Assembly: GCF_003569915.1 (NCBI RefSeq)
Contig: NZ_KZ984450.1
Location: 62,001-126,000, forward strand
Source: Comamonas testosteroni
GTDB taxonomy: Bacteria; Pseudomonadota; Gammaproteobacteria; Burkholderiales; Burkholderiaceae_C
Direction of reading: 5' to 3'
Length of the DNA stretch: 64,000 nt
Shown: positions 41,753-50,471 of the stretch, one piece after another
How positions within the stretch are numbered: the first letter of the stretch is position 1
Layout of the letters: the number at the start of each line of letters is the position of its first letter
Position numbers and translations under genes: made by a program
The notes under the pieces: model-generated
Database searches by the model: none
Seen by the model: only the letters and a program-made list of their open reading frames with translations
Told to the model about the DNA's origin: nothing

Positions 41753-43243
41753 ATGACTGCCAATACGCCAACCATCGTCACTTTTGCCATCTACCTGCTG
41801 GGCATGCTGCTCATCGGCTGGGCTGGCTACAAAGCCACAGACAGCCTCTCTGACTACATCCTGGGCGGGCGCAGCCTGGGGCCCGTCGTCACCGCCCTGT
41901 CTGCCGGTGCATCGGATATGAGTGGCTGGCTGCTGATGGGTCTGCCCGGCGCGGTGTTCAGCCAAGGGCTGTCGGCTTCGTGGATTGCAATCGGCCTGTG
42001 CATGGGCGCATGGCTGAACTGGCGTTTTGTGGCGGCCCGGTTGCGCATCTATACCGAAAAGGTGGGCAATGCGCTGACGCTGCCCGACTACTTCACCAAC
42101 CGCTTTGAAGACAAAAGCAATCTGCTGCGCATCGTCACCGCGCTGGTGATTCTGGTGTTCTTCACCATCTACTGCGCCTCGGGCGTGGTGGCAGGTGCGC
42201 GCCTGTTCGAGTCCATGTTCGGCATGGACTACCACACCGCCCTGTGGGTGGGTGCCATCGCCACCATGGCCTATGTGTTCATCGGCGGCTTTCTGGCCGT
42301 GAGCTGGACGGACACGATTCAGGCCTCGCTGATGATCACGGCGCTGATTCTGGCGCCGCTGATGGTCATCTATGCCGACGGCGGCATCGGTGCCAGCACC
42401 GCCATCATCGAAACCGCCCGCAGCGGTGCCTTCGATATGTTCAAGGGCCAGACCGTGATTGCCGTGGTGTCGCTGATGGCCTGGGGTCTGGGCTATTTTG
42501 GCCAGCCGCATATTCTGGTGCGCTTCATGGCAGCCGAATCCATCAAGACCATCCCGGCGGCCCGCCGCATCGGCATGAGCTGGATGGTGCTGTGCCTGGG
42601 CGGTGCCGTGGCCGTGGGCTTCTTCGGCATTGCCTTCTTTGGCAGCCGCCCTGACCTAGCTGCAGGCGTGAATGCCAATAGCGAAAACGTGTTCCTTGAA
42701 GTGGCCAAGCTGCTGTTCAACCCCTGGGTCAGCGGCGTGCTGCTGGCTGCCGTGCTGGCCGCCGTGATGAGCACCCTGTCCTGCCAGTTGCTGGTCTGCT
42801 CCAGCGCGCTGACGCAGGATATCTACAAGACTTTCCTCAACAAGAGCGCCAGCCAGCAGCAACTGGTGTGGTTTGGCCGCGCCATGGTGTTTGTGATCGC
42901 GGTCATCGCCATCATCATTGCGCAGGACCCCGACGCCAAGGTGCTGTCCATGGTCAGCAACGCCTGGGCCGGTTTTGGTGCCGCTTTCGGCCCGCTGGTG
43001 CTGCTGTCGCTGCTTTGGGGCCGCATGACGCGCAATGGCGCACTGGCCGGCATGATCGTCGGCGCAGTCACCGTGCTGGTCTGGCAGCATTTTCAGTGGT
43101 TCAAACTCTATGAAATCATTCCGGGATTTGCGCTGTCTGCTATCGCAATCGTAGTGGTCAGCCTGCTGGACAAGCTGCCCTCGGCCACCATCCTAGCCAC
43201 CCACAGGCAGGTGGAGTCCGAAATCGCCGCCCACGGGGAATAA
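41753..43243 (+). CDS. putP: Sodium/proline symporter
   Basis: The 496-residue membrane protein begins MTANTPTIVTFAIYLLGML and has about thirteen hydrophobic helices of the sodium-solute symporter (LeuT-like) fold. LSDYILGGRSLGP, SAGASDMSGWLLMGLPGA and SWTDTIQASLMI are PutP landmarks, as is the C-terminal NAWAGFGAAFGPLVLLSL. It imports proline with Na+. The longer frame from 41696 is rejected. No putA proline dehydrogenase gene is in the window. Confidence 0.92.
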   Translation: MTANTPTIVTFAIYLLGMLLIGWAGYKATDSLSDYILGGRSLGPVVTALSAGASDMSGWLLMGLPGAVFSQGLSASWIAIGLCMGAWLNWRFVAARLRIYTEKVGNALTLPDYFTNRFEDKSNLLRIVTALVILVFFTIYCASGVVAGARLFESMFGMDYHTALWVGAIATMAYVFIGGFLAVSWTDTIQASLMITALILAPLMVIYADGGIGASTAIIETARSGAFDMFKGQTVIAVVSLMAWGLGYFGQPHILVRFMAAESIKTIPAARRIGMSWMVLCLGGAVAVGFFGIAFFGSRPDLAAGVNANSENVFLEVAKLLFNPWVSGVLLAAVLAAVMSTLSCQLLVCSSALTQDIYKTFLNKSASQQQLVWFGRAMVFVIAVIAIIIAQDPDAKVLSMVSNAWAGFGAAFGPLVLLSLLWGRMTRNGALAGMIVGAVTVLVWQHFQWFKLYEIIPGFALSAIAIVVVSLLDKLPSATILATHRQVESEIAAHGE

Positions 43244-43260
43244 AAGCGCTTCATCCCCGC

Positions 43261-43297
43261 AAAGCCCTGTCAGTGCCTGCTGCTGACGGGGCTTTTT
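43261..43297 (+). terminator. Rho-independent terminator of putP
   Basis: AAAGCCCTGTCAG pairs with CTGACGGGGCTTT around nine bases, then a T-run. Confidence 0.8.
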
Positions 43298-43443
43298 GCT
43301 GTCGGGGCCTGTAAAACAGTGCCAGTAAATAGCCACTCTTGGATTGCTTAAAAATTAGGCGCGCCTTGCAATTTCCGGGCCTATCCGTCAAACTCACGGG
43401 TCGAAATTTCAGGTATTCCCTGAGATTCTGAAAGGTTTAGTGA

Positions 43444-43875
43444 ATGCTCAAGGCCAAAGCAGCCAAGGTATACCGCACGGGTTTAGCCACAGGTTTAGCG
43501 CTCGTACTGGGAGCCGCGTTTTCGCTGGCATCCCCATCGGCTTTGGCGCGCAAGGCGCCCGAAGCAGGCGCTGCCGTCCCTGGTTTTGAGTCGATTGCGC
43601 TGGCAGATCTGCCACGCGATGGCCGCACCACCTATGCCCGCATCAAGCAGGGCGGCCCTTTCAGCAGCGATAAGGACGGCTCGGTCTTCGGCAACCGCGA
43701 GCGCATCCTGCCTCGCCAGGCCCGGGGCTACTACCGCGAATACACGGTACGCACGCCCGGCGCCAAGAACCGAGGCGCACGTCGCATCGTCTGCGGCGGC
43801 CTTCAGCCCCAGACCCCCGATGCCTGCTTCTACACAGGCGACCACTACAACAGCTTCCAGCAGATCGTCGAATAG
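43444..43875 (+). CDS. Secreted guanyl-specific ribonuclease (N1/T1/barnase-type)
   Basis: The 143-residue protein has a signal peptide (about 1-36, ending SALARK). The mature domain has GPFSSDKDGSVFGNRERILP with catalytic Glu86, YYREYTVRTPGAKNRGARRIV with Arg98 and TGDHYNSFQQI with His134, the Glu/Arg/His set of microbial guanyl RNases such as RNase Sa and barnase. Two Cys (117 and 128) may form a disulfide. It should cleave RNA after G outside the cell or in a target cell. A barstar-like gene follows, which supports the assignment. Confidence 0.88.
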   Translation: MLKAKAAKVYRTGLATGLALVLGAAFSLASPSALARKAPEAGAAVPGFESIALADLPRDGRTTYARIKQGGPFSSDKDGSVFGNRERILPRQARGYYREYTVRTPGAKNRGARRIVCGGLQPQTPDACFYTGDHYNSFQQIVE

Positions 43876-43990
43876 ACATGAACCTTGCTGGCGCCCCTTT
43901 TCGAGCAGCAGCGTCTCGCGCTAATGACCTACAGCGTCGTCAGCGACGCCTCTGCCAACCCATTTGATGTTTTTAGAAAGAATCACGGAG

Positions 43991-44416
43991 ATGGACACGC
44001 CACTTCGTAAACCCACCGAGACACCTCTGCGAAACGTTCGCAGCAATATCGTGCAGTCCATCCGTGCCTACCGCATTCAGGACTTGCAGGCTGCCGCCGA
44101 GACGCTGGGCGCTCACTTCCTCTACGCCAATCTGGCCCATGCTCAGACCAAGGCGGACATCTTCGAGCTGCTGGCCACCCAGTTCCACCTGCCCGCGCAC
44201 TTTGGCAAGAACTGGGATGCGCTGTATGACTGCATGACCGACCCCATTCACAAATCCGGTCCTCAGCCGGGCTTTGTCGTGGTGCTGGACCAGATACCCA
44301 CCACACCCAAGTTCGACAAGGAAATCCGCGAACAGCTGCTGGATGTGTTCCGCGACACCGCCGACTTCTGGGCCGAACGCAAGATTGCCTTCCGCTGCTT
44401 CTATTCGTTCCTGTAA
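43991..44416 (+). CDS. Barstar-family ribonuclease inhibitor
   Basis: The product begins MDTPLRKPTETPLRNVRSN and is 141 residues; in-frame starts at 43964 and 43967 would add up to nine residues. The barstar core shows FHLPAHFGKNWDALYDCMTD, the family signature, and GFVVVLDQIPTTPKFDKE with a C-terminal helix. Barstar folds block the RNase active site in the cytoplasm. It lies 115 bases after the RNase gene in the same direction. Proper pairing with that RNase is inferred; many genomes have unlinked barstars. Confidence 0.87.
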   Translation: MDTPLRKPTETPLRNVRSNIVQSIRAYRIQDLQAAAETLGAHFLYANLAHAQTKADIFELLATQFHLPAHFGKNWDALYDCMTDPIHKSGPQPGFVVVLDQIPTTPKFDKEIREQLLDVFRDTADFWAERKIAFRCFYSFL

Positions 44417-44431
44417 GCCTGCCCGAACCGC

Positions 44432-44459
44432 AAAACGCCCGCATCAAGCGGGCGTTTTT
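44432..44459. terminator. Bidirectional rho-independent terminator
   Basis: AAAACGCCCGC, five-base loop, GCGGGCGTTTTT. It serves the barstar gene and the convergent TerC gene. Confidence 0.85.
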
Positions 44460-44475
44460 GTTGATAGGAAGGCGG

Positions 44476-45168
44476 TCAGGCCGCAGCCTGCGCAGCCGCA
44501 TTGCGCGACTGCAGCCATTTGCCAACCGTCACCACCAGCACAGCACCTATTGCGGCAGCCGCATAGTGGGCCCAGGGGTTGGCATGGACAAAGCCTTCCA
44601 GCACATGGTCGCTGGTAATGGTCTCGCCAGCCACCCAGCCGATCAGCGCAGCGCCCAGCACCACGATGATGGGAAAGCGCTCCATCAGCTTGATCATCAG
44701 CGTGGAGCCAAAGATTACCAGCGGAATGCTGATGGCCAGCCCCAGAATCAGTAGCAGCATATTGCCATTGGCTGCGGCGGCCACGGCAATCACATTGTCC
44801 AGGCTCATGACCAGATCGGCCAGCAAAATGGTGCGGATGGCAGCCATCATGCCCTGCTTGGCCACACTGCCGGACTCTTCAGCCTCGTCTTCGCCCTTGA
44901 GCAGGCCCACGCCAATCCACAGCAGCAGCAGGCCGCCGATGACTTCCACAAACGGCAACTGCATCAGCTTGGCGGCCACCACCGTGAGTGCAATGCGCAG
45001 CACCACCGCAGCGCCGGAGCCAAACATGATGGCTTTTTTCTGCTGCTCGGCCGGCAGGCCGCGCGCAGCCAGCGCAATCACGACGGCGTTGTCTCCCGAG
45101 AGGATGATGTTGATCCAGACGATTTTGAACAGGCCGATCCAGAACTCGGCACCCATCAAGGCATCCAT
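44476..45168 (-). CDS. TerC-family integral membrane protein (YjbE-like)
   Basis: The 230-residue protein has about seven hydrophobic helices. Asp residues in the two repeated motifs NIILSGDNAVVIAL and LVMSLDNVIAVAA are typical of TerC/YjbE proteins. These export manganese or other cations or load metals into secreted enzymes. An acidic loop (KGEDEAEESG) separates the halves. I looked for a yybP-ykoY manganese riboswitch in the 282-base gap upstream and saw none. It is convergent with the barstar gene. Confidence 0.85.
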   Translation of the reverse strand: MDALMGAEFWIGLFKIVWINIILSGDNAVVIALAARGLPAEQQKKAIMFGSGAAVVLRIALTVVAAKLMQLPFVEVIGGLLLLWIGVGLLKGEDEAEESGSVAKQGMMAAIRTILLADLVMSLDNVIAVAAAANGNMLLLILGLAISIPLVIFGSTLMIKLMERFPIIVVLGAALIGWVAGETITSDHVLEGFVHANPWAHYAAAAIGAVLVVTVGKWLQSRNAAAQAAA

Positions 45169-45450
45169 GGCGAAATATCCTGAGCAATAGGTCCGTCAAG
45201 GTCACTACGGACAAACGCCCGACGGCAAACGGTCAGGCGTCCTAGTTGAAACAAAGTTTAGTCCTTTGCCCGACACAAGGCCTGTCAGCGTATTGCTGCT
45301 GGCAGCATGGGAATTACGACAGGCTCTGCAATAAATAATGACATTTGTTCAGGCCCAGCGCGGGCAAATTACCAGTTTTCAGTGATGTCCAAGAACTGCA
45401 ATCTCGCTCACAGTCATTACTAGTAACATTTACAGAGCTTTCTGAGACCC

Positions 45451-46140
45451 ATGACCGAATTCGCTGTCCTTCCCACAGAATCAGTTCTTCCCAGTCCGCT
45501 GCTGGTGGTGGAGGACGAACCGTTGATTCGCAAGCGCCTGGAAGGCATTTTGCGCAGCCTCGGATATACGGAAGACGCACTTGTTTTTACAGCCAGCATT
45601 GCCGAGACCCATGCGCGCCTGCAGGAGCACCCGGTGGCCATGGCGCTGGTGGACCTGGGCCTGCCCGATGGCAGCGGCATCGACCTGATTGCCGAGCTGC
45701 GCCATGCCGACCCTGGCATGGGCATTCTGGTGATTTCCGCCTGGAGTACCGAGGACGCCATTCTTTCCGCTCTGCGTGCTGGAGCCAACGGCTATGTGCT
45801 CAAGGAGCGCGACGACCTGGAGGTGACGCTATCCATCCGCAGCGTGCTGCGTGGCGGTGCGCCCATTGACCCCTTCATCGCGCGGCGCATCATTGCCGAG
45901 CTGCAGCCGTCCACACCAGCGTCTCCTAAAGATTTGCCTCCCGAAAGCGCTCTCAGCTCACGCGAGGTGCAGATTCTCAAGCTGGTAGCCGATGGGATGA
46001 CCAACCGCGAAATCGCCGAGGTGTTGTTTCTCTCGCGCTATACGGTGGAATGCCATATCAAGAACATCTACCGCAAGCTCTCCGTGCCATCGCGCACCAA
46101 GGCCGTGAGCGAAGCGCGCGCGCGCGGCCTGCTGACCTGA
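45451..46140 (+). CDS. NarL/FixJ-type response regulator
   Basis: The 229-residue protein has a receiver domain at about 17-135 with phosphoacceptor Asp68 (MALVDLGLPDG), acidic residues in VVEDEPL and the Lys in YVLKERDD. A LuxR-type helix-turn-helix follows at about 165-225 (LSSREVQILKLVADGMTNRE, LFLSRYTVECHIKNIYRKL). It is followed after four bases by a sensor kinase, so the two make one two-component system. The 282-base upstream gap holds no gene, and targets are unknown. Confidence 0.92.
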   Translation: MTEFAVLPTESVLPSPLLVVEDEPLIRKRLEGILRSLGYTEDALVFTASIAETHARLQEHPVAMALVDLGLPDGSGIDLIAELRHADPGMGILVISAWSTEDAILSALRAGANGYVLKERDDLEVTLSIRSVLRGGAPIDPFIARRIIAELQPSTPASPKDLPPESALSSREVQILKLVADGMTNREIAEVLFLSRYTVECHIKNIYRKLSVPSRTKAVSEARARGLLT

Positions 46141-46144
46141 GCCG

Positions 46145-48088
46145 ATGAAGCCTCCGCGGCCCTTTTCGACCTGGCTGCGCCTGATGATGGTGCTGTGCTT
46201 GCTGGTCGCCAGCACCTTCACAGCCCGGGCGCAGCCCAGCAACTCATGTCAGCCCCAGCTTGTGCAAATACAAGTGGCCAAGGCCGATGCACAAGGCCCG
46301 ATTCCCACCGCAGACGCGCTGGAGTGGACAACGGTGACCTTGCGCGACAACTGGCGCAATCGCTGGCCTGACTATGTGGGCGCAGCCTGGTACCGGGTGG
46401 ACTGGAATCTGCCCTGCACGGGACAGCAACAACAGCACATAGCACTGCGGCTCCAATCCATCATCATGGCCGGGGAGGTCTATGCCAACGGCGATCTGCT
46501 GTGGCGTGACGCTCACCTGGCAGAGCCCCTGAGCCGCAGCTGGAATATGCCGCGCTACTGGCTGCTGCCTCGGAGTGCGGCGCAGCCCGGCAGCAACCAG
46601 ATCTGGATTCGCGTGCACGGCCGTGCAGATGACAGCGCGGGCCTGGGCGAAATACAGATTGGAGATGCGCAGCAGCTGGCAGTGCAGCATGAACATTCCT
46701 GGTGGAGCTCTCGCACCGCGCTCGTCATCAGCGTGACGGTTTCCTTGCTGATGAGCGTGCTGTTTGGTTCTGCGTGGCTGCAAAACCGCAGCCAGAAAAC
46801 CTATGGCTGGTATGCGCTCTACAGCTTTTTCTGGGCAATGGTGATGATCAGCGCGCTCACCCTCAGCTCCTGGCCTCTACCATCCTCGCTGGCCTACTCC
46901 AGAGCCACATCGGTGCTCTATCTGTGCTTCACCTCCAGCTTCTGTATTTTTCTCCTTCGATTTGGCGAATTGCGCTGGCCACGTATAGAGAAAGCGCTAT
47001 GGATTTTCACAGCCATTGGCATTGCTATCATCTTGTTGACGCCTGCACATCTACGCGATCGCATTACCGTCATCGGCACTTCTGGCACGGTGTTCATGAC
47101 GGCGCTTTGCCTGTGGTTTCTCAAGCATGCCTGGCACACCCGCAAGCCAGAACACCTGGTGTTTGCCGCCTGCGCACCACTGTTTCTGCTGCTGGGTATT
47201 CATGACTTTCTGAATCTGCGACAAGTCATCAACACCGGGGTTGCACTACTGCCCTACTCCGTGCCCGTCACCATGACGGCGCTGGCACTGGTGCTGGGTC
47301 GCCAGCTCACGCTGAACATGCAGCGCATCGAGCAGTTCAACATAGAGCTGACGGACAGCATCACCCGTGCCTGCGACGATCTCAGCACCACACTGGAGCG
47401 CGAACACGCGCTGGCCATGCGCCACAACCTGCTGCAGGAGCGCATGCAGATATCGCACGACCTGCATGACAGTCTGGGGGGCTCTCTGGTGCGCTCCATC
47501 GCCTATGTAGAGCAATCTCAGCAGCCTTTGCCTAACGCGCAAGTGCTGTCCATGCTCAAGCTGATGCGTGACGACTTGCGCCAGATGATCGATAACGGCA
47601 CCAGCGCCAACCTGCAGGTGCCGGAAACACCGATTCAGTGGGCTGCACCGATGCGCCATCGCTTCGGGCTGCTGTTTGAAGAGTTGGACTTGCAGGCTGC
47701 CTGGACATTACCTATGCAATGGATGACTGCGCCCAGCGCCATTCAATGTCTGACCCTGACCCGGGTGCTTGAAGAAGCACTGACCAATGTCATCAAGCAC
47801 AGCCGCGCCAGCCGGGTCAGCATTACGCTGGAGCTGCCCAGTCCACAGGAGTTGTGCCTGCGCATTGCCGACAACGGCAGCGGCTTCGATGTGCATTCCA
47901 CGCAGATCAACAGCATGGGCGTAGGTATGCGCAGCATGCTGGCCAGATTGGAACGAATACAGGGCACACTCAGGATACAGTCTTCCCCCGGCGCTACTGT
48001 TTTAGAAGCACGCATGTCGCTGGGCGAGAAAGCCTCTTGGCCGGGCTCAGCGCCAGCTCCGTTGGGCTCGGACGCTGTTTCGCAGTAA
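46145..48088 (+). CDS. Sensor histidine kinase of the 7TMR-DISM type
   Basis: The 647-residue kinase has a signal peptide, a periplasmic 7TMR-DISM extracellular-like domain (about 30-190), then seven membrane helices (about 195-395). A HisKA_3 dimerisation domain has His438 in HDLHDSLGGSLVRSI, and a HATPase domain ends with LRIADNGSGFDVHSTQINSMG. Such kinases sense envelope or carbohydrate signals, but the signal here is unknown. The gene starts four bases after the response-regulator stop, so translation is probably coupled. Confidence 0.9.
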   Translation: MKPPRPFSTWLRLMMVLCLLVASTFTARAQPSNSCQPQLVQIQVAKADAQGPIPTADALEWTTVTLRDNWRNRWPDYVGAAWYRVDWNLPCTGQQQQHIALRLQSIIMAGEVYANGDLLWRDAHLAEPLSRSWNMPRYWLLPRSAAQPGSNQIWIRVHGRADDSAGLGEIQIGDAQQLAVQHEHSWWSSRTALVISVTVSLLMSVLFGSAWLQNRSQKTYGWYALYSFFWAMVMISALTLSSWPLPSSLAYSRATSVLYLCFTSSFCIFLLRFGELRWPRIEKALWIFTAIGIAIILLTPAHLRDRITVIGTSGTVFMTALCLWFLKHAWHTRKPEHLVFAACAPLFLLLGIHDFLNLRQVINTGVALLPYSVPVTMTALALVLGRQLTLNMQRIEQFNIELTDSITRACDDLSTTLEREHALAMRHNLLQERMQISHDLHDSLGGSLVRSIAYVEQSQQPLPNAQVLSMLKLMRDDLRQMIDNGTSANLQVPETPIQWAAPMRHRFGLLFEELDLQAAWTLPMQWMTAPSAIQCLTLTRVLEEALTNVIKHSRASRVSITLELPSPQELCLRIADNGSGFDVHSTQINSMGVGMRSMLARLERIQGTLRIQSSPGATVLEARMSLGEKASWPGSAPAPLGSDAVSQ

Positions 48089-48133
48089 GTGCAGCCTCAG
48101 GTCAAAACCACCGTGGTTTGACGAGGGCCGTGA

Positions 48134-49264
48134 TTACTGAGCCGTTTCTGGATCGACCTGGGCAATAATGCCGCCGCCCAGGCACACATCGCCGTCATAC
48201 AGCACGGCAGACTGACCGGGCGTGACCGCCCATTGCGCTTCGGGGAAGTCCAGACGGAAGCCGGCGTCCGAGGCCTGCGAAATCAGCGCCGGTGAATCAG
48301 GCTGGCGATAACGGGTCTTGGAGCCGTATTCCTTGCCTTCAGCAGGCGCCTGGCCTGCGACCCAGCTGATCTGGTCGGCCACCAGCGCATGCGATTGCAG
48401 CCAGGGGTGGTCATGGCCTTGCACCACGCGCAGCTGGTTCTTCTCCAGATCCTTGCGCGCCACAAACCAGGGGGCGTGGTCGCCCGCGCCACGCGCTGCG
48501 CCTTTTTCCTTGACGCCGCCAATGCCCAGACCCGAGCGCTGACCCAGCGTATAAAAGCTCAGACCCACATGCTTGCCCAGCTTGCGGCCACGGTCGTCCA
48601 GCATCAGACCGGGTTCCTTGCTGATATAGCGGTTCAAGAAGTCGCGGAAGGGGCGCTCGCCAATAAAGCAGATGCCGGTGGAATCCTTCTTTTTGGCATT
48701 GGGCAGACCAATTTCTTCGGCAATGCGGCGCACCTCGGTCTTTTTGAGCTCGCCCACGGGGAACATGGCCTTGGACAGCTGGGCCTGATTCAGGCGGTGC
48801 AAAAAGTAGCTTTGATCCTTGGCTGGGTCCAGACCCTTGAGCAGCTCAAACAACTGGGTGTCCTGGTTCTGACGCACACGGGCATAGTGACCGGTAGCGA
48901 TTTTCTCGGCACCCAGGCGCATGGCATGGTCCAGAAAAGCCTTGAACTTGATCTCGGCGTTGCACAGCACGTCGGGGTTGGGCGTGCGGCCTGCCTGGTA
49001 TTCGCGCAGAAACTCCGCGAACACGCGGTCTTTGTACTCGGACGCGAAGTTCACATGCTCGATCTCGATGCCGATCACATCGGCCACAGCGGCAGCGTCA
49101 ACAAAGTCGATATTCGACGAGCAATACTCGCTGTCGTCGTCATCTTCCCAATTTTTCATGAAGATGCCGACGACCTCGTGGCCTTGCTGTTTGAGAAGAT
49201 AGGCGGTGACGGCGGAATCCACACCGCCCGACAAACCCACCACGACACGGTGCTTGTTGCTCAT
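48134..49264 (-). CDS. mnmA: tRNA-specific 2-thiouridylase
   Basis: The 376-residue protein shows the PP-loop [15 protein letters not shown], the catalytic Cys101 in [10 protein letters not shown] and Cys199 in [12 protein letters not shown]. It transfers sulfur to U34 of tRNA-Lys, -Glu and -Gln through an ATP-activated intermediate. The C-terminal beta barrel includes [17 protein letters not shown]. Its start is 53 bases from the divergent LysR start, so the shared promoter is very short. It is convergent with the kinase gene. Confidence 0.96.
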   Translation of the reverse strand: MSNKHRVVVGLSGGVDSAVTAYLLKQQGHEVVGIFMKNWEDDDDSEYCSSNIDFVDAAAVADVIGIEIEHVNFASEYKDRVFAEFLREYQAGRTPNPDVLCNAEIKFKAFLDHAMRLGAEKIATGHYARVRQNQDTQLFELLKGLDPAKDQSYFLHRLNQAQLSKAMFPVGELKKTEVRRIAEEIGLPNAKKKDSTGICFIGERPFRDFLNRYISKEPGLMLDDRGRKLGKHVGLSFYTLGQRSGLGIGGVKEKGAARGAGDHAPWFVARKDLEKNQLRVVQGHDHPWLQSHALVADQISWVAGQAPAEGKEYGSKTRYRQPDSPALISQASDAGFRLDFPEAQWAVTPGQSAVLYDGDVCLGGGIIAQVDPETAQ

Positions 49265-49317
49265 AGGTATGCGATTATCCCAGCGCCCGCCAACTGCTGC
49301 GAGCGTGAGGATTTGCC

Positions 49318-50256
49318 ATGGAACTGCGCCAGCTGCGCTACTTTGTACGGATTGTTGAACTGGGCTCCATGAGCCGCGCCGCGCTGGATCTGGACATGGT
49401 GCAGTCGGCGCTGAGCCAGCAAATCAGTCGCCTGGAGTCCGAACTCTCCACCCGCTTGCTGCAGCGCACGCCGCGCGGCGTCATCCCCACCGAGGCGGGC
49501 CAAGCCTTTTTTCACGAAGCCCAGCTCACGCTGCGCCATGCCGATCAGGCAATTCACGCAGCCCAGCAGGCGCGGCTGTCGGGTGCCGTCAGCATGGGCT
49601 TGTCGCCCACGATTGCCAATGTGCTGGGCCTGCCGCTGATGCGTGCCATGCGCGTGCGCTACCCCGATGTACGCCTGCATATGGTGTCGGCGCTTTCAGG
49701 ACATTTAACGAGTCTGCTCAATGCCAGACAGCTGGATCTAGCTATTCTTTTTGATACGCACAATGCCCGCCGCTGGAGCGTGATGCCGCTGCTGGAAGAG
49801 CAGCTGTTCCTGATCCAGTCGCGCCAGCAACCCGTAGCGCCCAAGATTCAGCATGGCGCGCCCATTAGCTTGGCAGAGTTGCAGCAGGTGCCGCTGATCC
49901 TGCCCTCGGGCAGCCACGGCCTGCGCAGCTCGGTCATGGCCTCGTTCACCAGCGCGGGGTTTCAGTCGCAGATGGCCATGGAAATCGATTCGCTGACCTT
50001 GCTGATGGAGGCCGTTGACGCTGGCATGGGCGCCACCGTCCAGCCCTGGTCAGCCGTAGGCATGTACCGCGATGCAGGCGAGCGCTTTCAGTGGTCGCAG
50101 ATCGCTGATGACTCCGTGCGCCGCAAAGCCGCGCTGTGCAGCTTGTCGGACGATGAACTCTCGCCCGCAGCGCTGGCTGCGCGCGTGGTGCTGATGGATT
50201 GCGCCAGGCAGTTGGTGCAGTCCGGCAATTGGTTGGGTGCAACGCTGACCGCATAA
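49318..50256 (+). CDS. LysR-family regulator of the tricarballylate cluster (TcuR-like)
   Basis: The 312-residue protein begins [20 protein letters not shown] with a helix-turn-helix up to about residue 60 ([14 protein letters not shown]). The effector domain follows. The first residues and size match the TcuR/Nac-like group of Salmonella tricarballylate regulators. It precedes tcuA by 215 bases on the same strand, and a T-N11-A dyad lies in that gap. The identity as TcuR is inferred from context. Confidence 0.85.
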   Translation: MELRQLRYFVRIVELGSMSRAALDLDMVQSALSQQISRLESELSTRLLQRTPRGVIPTEAGQAFFHEAQLTLRHADQAIHAAQQARLSGAVSMGLSPTIANVLGLPLMRAMRVRYPDVRLHMVSALSGHLTSLLNARQLDLAILFDTHNARRWSVMPLLEEQLFLIQSRQQPVAPKIQHGAPISLAELQQVPLILPSGSHGLRSSVMASFTSAGFQSQMAMEIDSLTLLMEAVDAGMGATVQPWSAVGMYRDAGERFQWSQIADDSVRRKAALCSLSDDELSPAALAARVVLMDCARQLVQSGNWLGATLTA

Positions 50257-50288
50257 ACGCTGGCATCAACCCAGAGATCAGCTAATAC

Positions 50289-50303
50289 ATCACAAATCGT
50301 GAT
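50289..50303. promoter_or_regulatory. T-N11-A dyad, candidate LysR site before tcuA
   Basis: ATCAC at 50289-50293 and GTGAT at 50299-50303 form a perfect dyad with T-N11-A spacing, the LysR box rule. It lies 168 bases before tcuA, and downstream of the LysR gene. A further CTCACCC/GGGTGAG hairpin at 50315-50336 follows. Confidence 0.5.
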
Positions 50304-50471
50304 ACCCCCATCCCCTCACCCCGCTGCACGGGTGAGGCGGCGCTCACTACAGTCAGGTTCAACGCTTGCCTGCTTGCGCACTCCCTCTGAAGACCTGTGA
50401 TTCAGAACCGCAGCAAGGACAAGATCCACCCACGTTGAACCGCCACAGGCCTAAATCTGTGGCAGCCCATC

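Noticed and set aside
43310-43370. Further copy of the dispersed repeat before the RNase gene
   Set aside because: Only isolated words match and the order of blocks is absent.
45169-45450. Possible manganese riboswitch (yybP-ykoY) before the TerC-family gene
   Set aside because: The conserved GGGGAGUA-like elements were not visible in the leader.
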